A stretch of DNA of 10,772 bases. Source: an uncultured Spirochaetaceae bacterium. Its GTDB lineage: Bacteria > Spirochaetota > Spirochaetia > Treponematales > UBA12059. Below are positions 1 through 10,100 of this stretch, piece after piece. The notes below the pieces were generated by a model. The model did no database searches. It saw nothing but the letters and a program-made list of their open reading frames with translations, and was not told where the DNA came from. The stretch spans positions 1 through 10,772 of the forward strand of contig CALKWG010000215.1 of assembly GCA_938004315.1 (NCBI GenBank), in the 5' to 3' direction. The position numbers and the translations under genes are program-made. The first letter of the stretch is position 1; the number at the start of each line of letters is the position of its first letter.

Positions 1-787
1 GCACGCTGGCGCGGTAGGTCTTCTCGATGATGATGGGCACGGTGAGCATGATGGTGGGCCGCACCGTCTCCATGGCGGGTATCAGGTTGGAGGCCGTCGG
101 CGGCTTACCCAGGTACCAGATGCTCGGCCCCTGCATGAGCGGCGCCAACATGCCGATGGTGCACTCGTAGGTATGAGCCAAGGGCAAGATCGAAAGGAGC
201 CTATCGTTCCGCCGCTGCCTGATGATGGTCCTCGTAGCCCAGGCGTCCCAGACCAGGTTCTTGTGCGTCATCATGACGCCCTTGGAGTTACCGGTGGTGC
301 CCGAGGTGTAGAGGATGACCGCGAGGCCGTTCTCGTCCAGGGGCTTGAACACCTCGGCCGGGTTAGGCGCTGCGACGTCGGAGGGCGCCAGGAGCTCCTC
401 GATGGCATAGGCCTTAGGCGCCTTCGGCCCCAGCTTGGCGCGCAGCTTCTCGGAGACTACCACCGCCTTGGCCTCGGCGTGGGCCATGATATTGCCGATC
501 TGCTCGGCGCCGAAGTCGGTCAGGATGGGCACGCCTATGAAGCCCGCCGCCGCGATGCCGAAGTAGGCCACCGGCCACTCAGGCCGGTTCTCGGACAAGA
601 GAGCGATCTTATCGCCCTCTTTATAGCCGTCGGCGCGCAGCCGCAGGGCCAGCCTGGCCGCCGCGGCGCCGAGCTCCCGGTAGGTCGCGGCCTCGCCGCC
701 CACGAAACCCACCGCGGGCCGGTCGGCATAGCGCTCGGCGCTCTTCACGATCACTTCCCGCAGGGTAAACGAGTCTAATTGGTACAC
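1..787 (-). CDS. AMP-dependent acyl-CoA synthetase (long-chain fatty acid-CoA ligase type), N-terminal part
   Basis: Adenylate-forming enzyme that would activate a carboxylic acid, most likely a medium- or long-chain fatty acid, with ATP and then load it onto CoA in the cytoplasm. The 262 visible residues contain the P-loop-like A3 motif YTSGTTGNSKG (residues 160-170), preceded by VIL and followed by VMMTHKNL. The FPLAHxxE-like motif appears as PLAHTYECT, with His near residue 205. An early ENRPEW motif typical of the long-chain ligase branch is also present. The GTG start at 787 is chosen because AAAGGA lies six bases upstream and no in-frame ATG, GTG or TTG occurs nearby upstream. The C-terminal half (A5, A8 and A10 motifs, lid domain) lies beyond position 1. 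Codons are strongly GC-ending: I count 17 ATC, 2 ATA and no ATT for isoleucine. The family is certain. The acyl chain length is not readable from this part, and O-succinylbenzoate or other acid ligases are less likely alternatives. Confidence 0.95.
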   Translation of the reverse strand, partial: MYQLDSFTLREVIVKSAERYADRPAVGFVGGEAATYRELGAAAARLALRLRADGYKEGDKIALLSENRPEWPVAYFGIAAAGFIGVPILTDFGAEQIGNIMAHAEAKAVVVSEKLRAKLGPKAPKAYAIEELLAPSDVAAPNPAEVFKPLDENGLAVILYTSGTTGNSKGVMMTHKNLVWDAWATRTIIRQRRNDRLLSILPLAHTYECTIGMLAPLMQGPSIWYLGKPPTASNLIPAMETVRPTIMLTVPIIIEKTYRASV

Positions 788-793
788 GATCTG

Positions 794-799
794 TCCTTT
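794..799 (-). promoter_or_regulatory. Ribosome binding site of the synthetase gene
   Basis: On the minus strand the sequence AAAGGA lies six bases (CAGATC) upstream of the GTG at 787. It decides the choice of a GTG start, since no ATG in this frame fits the N-terminus of the family. Confidence 0.75.
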
Positions 800-806
800 C
801 GGGCCG

Positions 807-818
807 GCCTTGCAAGGC
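807..818. promoter_or_regulatory. 12-bp perfect palindrome in the synthetase leader
   Basis: GCCTTGCAAGGC is a perfect inverted repeat with no spacer, starting 20 bases upstream of the synthetase start codon. It could be a repressor operator for the fatty-acid gene or a short hairpin near the ribosome binding site. With no loop it would be a poor hairpin, so a dimeric protein site is the better guess. No known operator is matched with confidence. Confidence 0.3.
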
Positions 819-873
819 GCGTAGCCGCGTATCTGTCTAGCCGGCGCACTGAAGCGTGGCGTATCTATGCCTA

Positions 874-885
874 TTTATCGATAAA
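874..885. promoter_or_regulatory. 12-bp perfect palindrome TTTATCGATAAA
   Basis: A spacerless inverted repeat in the middle of the intergenic region, about 90 bases upstream of the synthetase start and 205 upstream of the giant gene. Its core ATCGAT recurs at 1057-1062 next to the -10 candidate of the giant gene. It may bind a dimeric regulator, but AT-rich palindromes of this length also arise by chance. Confidence 0.25.
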
Positions 886-944
886 GACTAGAAACTGAGG
901 GGGGGACTTATGCTGGTCGGTATAAGATCCCGTTACTTAGACCC

Positions 945-973
945 AAGAATGACAGAAGGGTTGCGGGTGTCAA
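945..973 (-). promoter_or_regulatory. Possible promoter of the synthetase gene
   Basis: The minus strand carries a perfect -35 hexamer TTGACA (973 to 968). Seventeen bases downstream, at 950 to 945, stands ATTCTT, a poor -10. A second weak pair lies closer to the gene: TTGGGT (946 to 941), 16 bases, TATACC (924 to 919). Either could serve. Neither is strong, and the leader would be 130-160 bases long. Confidence 0.25.
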
Positions 974-1050
974 GGGGGAAAGTGACCATGATACTCGAAT
1001 TAGACTATCTGACAACGTGCTAACGCTATGGAGCTCGCCGATATCTGGTG

Positions 1051-1056
1051 TATACT
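1051..1056 (+). promoter_or_regulatory. Candidate -10 box of the giant gene
   Basis: TATACT matches the sigma-70 -10 consensus at five of six bases and lies 33 bases upstream of the ATG, which would give a short leader. No TTGACA-like hexamer is found 15-18 bases upstream (ATGGAG at 17), so the promoter may be weak or depend on an activator. GATATCT sequences flank it at 1040-1046 and 1065-1071. Confidence 0.35.
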
Positions 1057-1077
1057 ATCGATGAGATATCTAAAGCC

Positions 1078-1083
1078 GGGGGA
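1078..1083 (+). promoter_or_regulatory. Ribosome binding site of the giant surface protein
   Basis: GGGGGA ends six bases before the ATG at 1090. An in-frame TGA at 1087-1089 lies directly before this ATG, so the frame cannot start further upstream. The next in-frame ATG would delete the signal peptide. Confidence 0.7.
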
Positions 1084-1089
1084 TTGTGA

Positions 1090-1158
1090 ATGAGTCGACG
1101 TGCCCGTTTTTCGTTACTTGCATCCGTAATCTCTTTATGCACGTTTACGCTTTCAGCT
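1090..1158 (+). other. Sec signal peptide of the giant protein
   Basis: Residues 1-23 have a basic start (SRRAR), a hydrophobic core of about 15 residues (FSLLASVISLCTFTL) and a probable signal peptidase I site after LSA, with Gln as the first mature residue. The Cys at residue 17 is not in a lipobox, because Leu stands before it and the hydrophobic core continues after it. The length is ordinary; this is not the extended type used by some large autotransporters and TpsA proteins. Confidence 0.85.
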
Positions 1159-4100
1159 CAAAGCCTCATGCCAGCTGGAACCGGTAACTACCTTCAGGTT
1201 ACTGGTGATACGGCTAACGGTGATAGAGATCGCTTTATGGTTCTGTTTTACGAAGTGCCGGCCATTATGAGCTCGACGCTCTATTTTGCCATCGATCACC
1301 CAGGGAATACCGGCGTAGCTCCGGATACGGGGGGAACCGGTTCATGGACCTATCATCTAATCGGCGGCAACGGTACCCTCTCCTCAACGAACTCTCGCCA
1401 ACTTACCTTTTTAGATCTAAATGAAGCTTCGACCGGCACGATTCTAGATACTCGTTCCTATACCAATCAGACAGGTTGGCACTATTTTAGCGGAGTCTCT
1501 CCAAGCCAAGGCGAACTTATCGGCAATAAGCGTTATTTTAAGATCGTCGCCGAGGCACCTATCGGCAACGGCGGTAAAAATGGTTTTCGTACCGAAGTTT
1601 CGTTCGTGTCATCGGGAACGCCGACGGGCTCTAGCGATATTCGCGCCTTCGCTTACGGATGGACTTTGGCGCTTCTAAATAGGACCATCGCGCCCAATAC
1701 CTGGAGTTTATATCCATTCGTTCCGGACAATGCGACTGGAAATATAGAAAGCTGGAACTTCGACCTAGATACCGCTGAGATTCTACGGCTGTATAACAAA
1801 GACGCTGTTTTAGTCGGCGATTCTTCAACCGGTATACCGGCTCCGATGAACCGCTCCGCGAGCGACGTAAGCGCTTCGACCCCCTTCTCTGTCGCCGGTC
1901 AAACCAACGGTACCTGGCGGCTCGAAATTACGGAGAACGCGCAGGGACCAGGCGACGGTATCAACACGACCGAATTCTGGCATGCCGGTACCTCCCCAGC
2001 TGAAACGTATAGAACCTATGCTTCGGCCTATACCCCGACTCCCGCCGACCGAGTAACTATTACGCCGACGAGCGCTAGCGCCATTAGTGGAGGATCAACC
2101 AGTATAAATCTTCAAATAGTGGATTCAGCAGGCAACCCGGTTCCTTACACGAGGAACGTATACGTTACGGTGAATGGCTCCGCCTCTATCAGCCCAGACA
2201 ATAACGGTACGACTCAAACTGAGCTGATCGCTACGAACGCCGACGGTCTCGCTACTATCTCCATAGGCGACCCCGCGGCTGAGACAGTGACGTTGAATGT
2301 TTATTGGGATGGAACAGGCGGCTCCTCCGCGCTCGCCTCGCCCGGTAGCGGGACAGGATCGTATATCTTTCAAGCTAGTCTTCCGCCGACTATTAGCTCA
2401 GCATCGAACCTTACCTTTATGCAGGGCGCTGCCGCCAATCTTCCGGCTATCACGATACGCGCGCAAGGCGCTAACTCCATCGTGAGCGGACAAAGCATCG
2501 TACTAAGTTTAAGCGGAAGCGCGACCGCTAACTTCAATACCGCGATTACCCCGGACAAGTCCGGTAGCGGCAGCGTAAAAACCGGGGCGGTGACCGTGGC
2601 CTTAGGTACGATCACCATACCTGTTACCGTGAATTTCGCGAACGGCGAGACTCTTACGCTCGGTTCGGTGACGCCGGCGGCTTTTACGACTACTAATACG
2701 GCAGGAACGGCCTCCCTCCGCGTCACGGCCGACGGCGGCACGAACTATTCATATGACGACAAGATAATCACCATCGTAGATTCGAATCCGACCTTTTCTT
2801 GGAGCGGGGCGACTGACACATCGTGGACTACCGGATCGAACTGGGCAGGGGGCGTCGCGCCTTCGGCGAACAACGGAAGTGAAAATGTAATAATACCCAC
2901 GAACGGTTTCGCTCGATATCCTGTTTTGCCAGGCGTCGCTTGGTCAATCAACCAGCTTTCGATTAGTTCCGGCGCTAGCCTGACCATCGGCGGCAATAAT
3001 CTTACTATCGGCGGTACGTTCAACAACGACGGTACGCTCATCATAAGCGGAGCCGGCCGCCCTTCTAAGATGGACACCGATTCAGGCCTCGTGCGCTACA
3101 CCGTCGCGGGCGGTACGATCACGGATTTCGGCGCTAACGATTACTATGACTTAGAACTGACCGGGACCGGAACATTCTCGCTTTCTGGGCAATATAAAGG
3201 CAATGGCACTATTAACGTCGGGAGCAACGCCGGTTTAGACTTGGCGGCTTGGGACGTGGCCAATTCTGGAATCATAACCAATGCTGGCCGCATCCGGTTA
3301 AATGGCAACGCGCAAGCTTTCCCCGCCGGCAATCTCGTCAACAACGCCGCCAGCGTAATCGAATACTATGGCGGCACGGGAGCCTTCACGGCCGGGGCGA
3401 GTTACGCCAGGCTTGAGATAACGGGCGGAAGCAGGACCGCCGGCGCCGACCTGAGCGTCTCGGAGACGGTTCTCGTATCGCTCGGAGCCGTCTTCGACCT
3501 GTCAACGAGAGCGCTCACCGGCGCGACGGGATTCACGAATAACGGCAGCGTCCGGATATCCGGAGGTGGACAAACCATCGCAGGGGTGAAGACGAACGGG
3601 TCGGCAAGCACGGTAGAATATAACGGAACGGGTGCGGGATTAGCTTGGGGCAATGCCTATCATCATCTTACCTTGAGCGGAACTGGTAATTATCCTGCGG
3701 CTGGAAACATCAGTATAGCCGGAAACCTCTCCGTGGGCGGAAGCGCAGGGATCAGCGCGCTCTCGTTGCGTACGATATCCGCAGCTACGGTAGATATCTC
3801 GACGACTGCCAGCTATGGGTTGGACGCCAACGGAGGCCCTTTGGTTCTCGCCGCGCCGCTCAATACCGGCATAGGCTTAGGAGGCGGCGCGGGAGCGTTT
3901 AGCCTGAGCGATGTCGAGTTGGGTAAGATACGGGCCGATGGTTTGACCGTACAGGCAAGCGGAACTGGAGCCATAGCGCTCAGCGGCGTCACTGCAGGGG
4001 GCACCGCGAATACCGGACTTGTTGTCATTACCGGAGCCGCGGCTTTAACCATTACCGGCACCAATACTTTCGCGAGCGGCTTGACTGCCTCTACGACGCT

Positions 4101-7100
4101 CCCCGCGGGCATCTCGCTCGGCGGGGTGACTGAACTGATAGGCGGCGCAGGGAGCGCGATTACGCTCGGCAGTTTAGCTGCCGGGGCGAACAGCTTGACG
4201 CTTACGGCTGACGAGCTTGACTTCAGTGGCGGCGCGGGCAGCGTGACGGGGAGCGGCGCCCTTACGATACGCCCCGTCACCTTGGCGCGGCAGGTGACGG
4301 TTAATAATGGCCTCGGCGGTACTCTGTCACTGCAGGCTGCTGATATAGCGGCCATAAGTGGCGGCGGCTTCTCATCGCTCACCATCGGGCGCGCGAACGG
4401 TACCGGCTTGGTCGAGATCGCTGCAGCCTTAAACTTCTCTACGGCTTCATTGATCCTCGAAGGCGACGACGCGACGCCTGCTTTAATACGCGTCGATACG
4501 AACCTTACCAACATAGCTGCGGGCGGTTCTATATCCTTCCGCGCGCCGGTCCGTTTAGGGGCCGATGTTACTACGAATTCGGGGCTGATCGAATATCAAC
4601 GGGCCGTTACGGTTCGGGACGGGTTCTCCCCAACCGTTTCCTCCGGCGCAGGCGCTGGCAATATTAGCTTTGCCGCGACAAACGGTACCATAAACGGTAC
4701 CGCCGGCGGGGGCAATGAAACGCTGAGCCTGAATGCGGGCACGGGCGCGGTCAGCCTCGGCGCAGCCATTGGCGGTATCGCAGCGCTACATGACTTGTCG
4801 ATAACAAGCGGCGCCGCTCTGGCATTGCCAAACATAACGCTTACTAACGATTTTACGCTTACAGTGGGCGGGGTCGCGCAGACTATAAGCCAAACCGCGG
4901 CAACGGCCCTCATTGTGCCGGGTACGCTCAGCCTCAACGCCAGCGGCGTTATTACTCTAGCCGAGACGGGCAACGCTTTCGGCACTCTAGGTTCAGTAAC
5001 TCGAGGCGGCGCGTTTACGCTCTATGATTCTGCCGGCGGCTTGACCGTAACGGGTCCTGTTTCCGGCGGCACTACGACGAATACCGTTACCATTACCGTT
5101 GCGGCCGGAAACTTAGCGATAAACGGCAATATAACGGCTACGACCGCAGGCGGCGGGATCATCCTGGTAGCCGATGGCATGAATATCGGTGGCGCCGTGA
5201 GTATAAGCGCCGGCGCCGGGCCCGTCACGCTCTATCCTTTTACTACCGGCACGGCTATTAACCTTGGCACCGGCGTAGGCGGCCTTGACTTAAGCGACGC
5301 TGAACTGGACCGAATATTCACGACGACGGGGCTCCTGACCATAGGCCGTACGACGCATACGGGCCTCATCACGATAAGCGGTGAGACCGTATCGCCCGCT
5401 AACACGGCCGGCGGCCTTGCGCTGGTGAACCGTACGGGCGGCATAGCGGTGGACTCCGACCTGACCGCGGCAGGCGGCTTAAGCCTTACGGCGAACGGCG
5501 GACCGGTGATTACCGGCGCAATTCTGGGCGGAGCCGGTATTTTGTCGACAACTACGGGCAACATCGTATTGAACGCGGCCACGGGCATAGGCGACATAGG
5601 GACGCTTACTCGCGCACGCGTCAACGCCGCAGGCACCATATCAGCTACCAATACGACCTCTGGGGATCTCTTCCTTGCCCCTACCGGGAACGCTACGGTC
5701 GGCGTAGCCGGCTTCGGCCTCAGTCAGTGGCCGGGCGGCGCGCTGCGCATCGATGCGGGAGGGCACCTAGTCATCGGCGGCGACGTTAATGCGGGCGCCG
5801 GCTCCCTTGAGCTGAATGCCGACGGTACTATCACGCGTACCGCGGGTACCCTGACCGCGGCGACTATGCGATTAGGCACATCCGGCACCGCTACTACGAT
5901 AGGGGATTCGGCCGCTGCGCGTATAATTACGGCGGCGACTACGCTCCTGGATGCGCGGTCAAGCACGGGCGCCGGTGTATTCATGCAGAATACGGGCAAC
6001 GTCAACATAACGGCGCAGGCGACTGCCGGAGCCATAGACATCTTGAATACGGGGATGACGGCGAGCGCGGCAGGCGGCTTTATATCAGGCACCACAGTAA
6101 CCGTATCCAGCTCGGGTACCCTGAGCGTAGGCCATGTCCTTACAGGGCCTACGGGTGTAAGCCTTATCGTTACCGGCGCAGGCGGTCTTTTTAGCCATAT
6201 GGCCGGAACCATAGACGGCACTGACGCCCCGATCAGCATCGTGGCGGACGACATGAGCCTTGCAGGCGCGGGTATAGGCAGCGCCGCCGCCGACATCGTT
6301 ACCCTGAGGCCGCAGACTGCGGCAAGGCTTATCACGATTGGCGCCAATACCGTAGGCACTCTCGGCCTTACCGACGCCGAATTAGACACCGTGGCGGGAA
6401 CCCTCGTGCTCGGCGCGATTAGCCACGCGGGGAATATCGTCATCGACGGCGGTACGACGAGGGCAGGCGCAGTCGAGCTGGCTACGACCGGGCAAATAAG
6501 CACGGCCGCCGGCACTATAGACGCTGACTCCCTGCTCATCCGCGCCGGTGGCAACGTTACCCTTACGAGCGCCGTATCGAACCTCGCGGCTACGCATATC
6601 GGAGCGGTTTCGCCCTCGATGGCCATTACGAATACTAAAGCCGGCGGCTTGACCGTGACGACGGTACGCGGCGTTAACGGTATAGCCACCAATGGCGGAA
6701 ATTTAACGCTGAGCGAAACCTTAGGCGCCATGAATGTAAGCCAGCCGATAGCCACCGGCGCCGGTACCCTGGCCTTGACCCTACAAGGGGCAGGCGCCCT
6801 CCTATCAACGAACGCGACGGGCACGTTAAGCGCCACGAACGCCGCGCTTACCTTGACCGCCGACGATATGGCCGTTTCCGGCGCCATCGGCGCCGGAAAC
6901 GGCAGGGTTATACTACGCAACTTTAGCACGGCCCGTCCCGTAACGCTCGGAGCGGCGGGAGGGGGCAGCTTGAGCCTCCTCGACGCCGAGCTGGACCAGG
7001 TTACGACCACGGGAGTGCTTGAGTTAGGCAGGAATGACGCATCGGCTTCAGGCGCCGTAACCGTCGGCGGCCCGATAGGGCCTGCCGGAGCTACTGTCTT

Positions 7101-10100
7101 AGCCATAACGACCGGCGCTGGCATTTCCGGCCCGGCGCACACCATCACGGTAGCCAATCTGGCTCTCCGCGCCGCTGGTGTTATCAATGTATCGATAGCG
7201 GCGACGAACCTATCGGCGACGACGAGCTCCGGCGGCATGACGATAGCATCCGCATCGGGCTTCGCCATCGGCGCGGTGGATACCCTTACGGGCGTGACGA
7301 GCGAGTCGGGACAGACGATAACCCTTTCCGCGGGGGCGGGGGTTACGCAGAGCCAGGCGATCAACGCCGGCGCGTCGGGCGGATTAAGGCTTGCCGGTAC
7401 GGGGCCGTTCACGCTCGAACATACGGCCAACCAAACCGGGACTATCGCGGCTGGCTTAACCGCAGCTGCGGCGGCACTTTCCTACGTCGACGCAGACGCC
7501 TTCGCGGTGGGCACGGTGGGCGGGACTAACGGCATCACCACGAACGGCGGGAGTGTTACGCTGAATACCCAATCCGGCGCGGCGATCAGCCTGAGCTACG
7601 GACCGACGGCGATCGCCGCGACCGGCGTGCCCGACGGCGGGACGGTGACCTTCCAGGACCCGGTGATCTTGACCACATCTACGGCCATCACCACGGGAGC
7701 CGGTGCGGGGAACATCGTCTTCAACTCGACCCTGCGGGGAACGACGGCGGACATGGAGACGCTAAGCTTAACGGCGGGCTCGGGATCGGTTGCTTTTGTA
7801 GGCGCTGTAGGAGCGACGCAGCTTGGAACGTTAACTATAGTATCCGCGGCGGGGGGCGTATCGGCGACCACCACCTTGGCGGCGGCTTCAGTGTCCATCA
7901 CGAACGGCGGCGCGGTAGACCTCAACGGCGCCGTAACGGCGCCGGGGGGCTTCGCCTCCGCGGGCACGAACTTCTACAATACCGGCGCGGCTATAACGAC
8001 GACGGGGACTGACATTACCATAAGCCATTCGGGCGCGGTCACCATTGGAGCGCAACTTAGCTCGGGGGCCGGAAACATCGATTTAGACTCCGGCGCATCT
8101 ACCACGAACCTGGGGGCGAATGCGACGACCACCGGCGGCTTCGTGCGATTCCGCAGCGCCGTAAGCCTTGCGGCGGACATCGTCGTGGGTGCAGGGGCCG
8201 GAAACGTCACCTTCGACGGCACCGTTGTCGCCGCTACGGCCAACCTTTGGGGCCTTACGGTTAACTCCACCGGGACGACCCGTTTCAACGGCGCGGTGGG
8301 CGCTACGCGGCTTAAGCATCTAGCCACGAACGCAGGGGGCACGACGGAGCTGAACGCGGCTAGCTTCCGAACAGGGGGCGCGGGGGGAATAAGCTTCGGG
8401 GATGATGTGACCCTCGTGACGAACGCGACGCTCGATGCCGCCGCCGCCGGCGCGATCGGCATAGGCGGCTCGGTGAGCGGCGTGGGCCGATCGCTCGCGA
8501 TAGCGAACGGAGCCTCGGCCAACCTCGCCGGATCGGTGGGGAGCGTCGGCAATCTCTTAGCGAGCGTCGTCCTCGACGCGACCATAGCGACGACCGGCGC
8601 CTTCGCGTTCAACGGCGGTCTCTACGCTACGACGTTTACGGTGAACGCCGGAACCGCCGCATACGGGGTGACGCTCGGCGGAGGCGGCCAGGTGACGAAC
8701 CTTGTAACGTTCAACAATACCGGCGCGCTAACCATCGTCAACGGCTTTAACTTTATCGGAGGAGCTAGCAAGACCACTATCGGCATAAAGACATTAGCTG
8801 GCATCATAAGCGCTAATAATGCTAACCTCGATTTCGGTACCGCCGGCAGCGTTACTATAAACGGCGATGCCACGATAGACCCCGGAACCGGCACGATTAC
8901 CCTTACGGGAGTAATCGCGACTATATCCGCCACGAGGACCCTGCAACTTGGTGCAGGCGGCGCGACGACGATCAATACCGGAGCCATCACTGGTGTAGCG
9001 CCTAATGCTCACCTGACTATCAATACGACCGGGGTAGCGGCGCTCGGAGCGGTCGGCACGAATATGGGAACGGTTAACGTGCAGCAATCCGGGGGAACGA
9101 GCTTCGCATCGCTGAACGCGGCTAGCTTTAACATCATGGATACGGCGGCGGGCGCTTCGGTAACCGTGTCGGGTAACCTAACGGTTGGCACTTCGATGTC
9201 GGCGGGCGTCGGTACCGGCGCTTATCACGTCTCGATACTAGGACCGATCAATACTATCGCCGGCACGACGAATTTCGCTAATGCCGGCGCCTTGACCGTC
9301 CAAGGAGCCACCCAGTTCACCGCCGGCGCGAGCAAACTCGCTGGTGCGAAGAATTTCTCCGGCACGATCACGGCCACCGGAGTCTCGAGCCTTAACTTCG
9401 GTACCGCAGGAACCGTGACTATAATAGGGGACGCCTCATTCGGCGGGACCACCGGGACCGTTACCCTCTGGGATACCGTTATAAACGACGGATTCACCTT
9501 AAACCTGGGTAACGGCGCAGCAACTATTTTCTCCGTTCGGAGCCTCATCGGGCAGGCCGGCGGCGCTGTCTCGAACCTGATCATTCAAAACCTCGGCGCT
9601 AACGCTACCGTTACCAACGCCGTAGGCCCTTTGGCAGAAATCGGGACGGTAACGGTCACGAAGAGTGGCGGCACCGTCGCCTTCCAGGGAAATTTTGAGG
9701 CCGCGTCCCTGCTGCCTGGCGCTGGCGCCTACAACCTCTCTTTCACCGGCGCGCTTAATCAAGTGAGCGCTGCCGTCAGCTTCCTAAATACCGGCACTAC
9801 GACTATCGGCGACCAAGCCACAGATAGTTTCCTGTTCAACGACGGCGTGACGGCTACCGCCGGCCCTAAGACTATAGCTGGATACCTGCGTACCAGTGAC
9901 GACGCCATTGCTTTCCAAACCACCTCGACGACCTTGTCTGCGAACGCGTTCATCGAATCGGGATCCGCAGCGGCCGACTTCGGCGCCATAAGCGACGGCG
10001 GTTCTGGCTACGTCTTGACGATGCACGAAAATGCAGCCGGGTCAACCGGCACGGTTACCTTCGGCGGCTTCGTCGCGCTCGGAGACCTCGTGAGCTACGC

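Larger units (their letters stand above)
788..1089. other. Divergent intergenic control region
   Basis: These 302 bases separate the two start codons, so both genes must be controlled from here. The region is clearly more AT-rich than the synthetase gene, mainly between about 860 and 1075. It holds two ribosome binding sites, weak promoter candidates in both directions, perfect palindromes at 807-818, 874-885 and 1064-1071, and a run of seven G at 899-905. I see no tRNA, no other small gene with a credible start and no intrinsic terminator, as expected between divergent genes. Confidence 0.8.

Noticed and set aside
173..778. 201-codon open frame on the plus strand
   Set aside because: Antisense to the synthetase, whose minus-strand translation contains clear family motifs. 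The plus product is Arg/Gly-rich with no domain.
788..1089. CRISPR array, tRNA or mobile-element ends
   Set aside because: No regularly spaced direct repeats, no cloverleaf and no terminal inverted repeats or transposase fragments are visible here or elsewhere in the window. The protein-level repeats in the giant gene are degenerate at the DNA level.
1090..1158. Lipoprotein signal (Cys at residue 17)
   Set aside because: The residue before the Cys is Leu and the hydrophobic stretch runs on past it to a normal LSA cleavage site, so this is not a lipobox.
1159..2046. Two-partner secretion (TPS) domain of filamentous haemagglutinin type
   Set aside because: The repeats resemble FHA-like proteins, but the N-terminal mature part shows none of the usual asparagine-rich NPNG/NPNL-type motifs and is aromatic-rich with a different strand pattern.
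5724..7430. 568-codon open frame on the minus strand
   Set aside because: It lies wholly antisense to the giant gene. Its product is a low-complexity Pro/Ala/Val string created by the Gly/Thr/Ala codons of the sense strand. The open minus frames at 3813-4514, 4596-4985, 5232-5651 and 7974-8612 are in the same phase, so the openness follows from sense codon use. There is no ribosome binding site or recognisable domain.
1372..9405. About a dozen GGTACC sites in the giant gene
   Set aside because: More than expected by chance, but every copy that I listed is in the same phase, GGT-ACC, encoding Gly-Thr. The excess follows from the abundant Gly-Thr dipeptide and not from a DNA-level signal.
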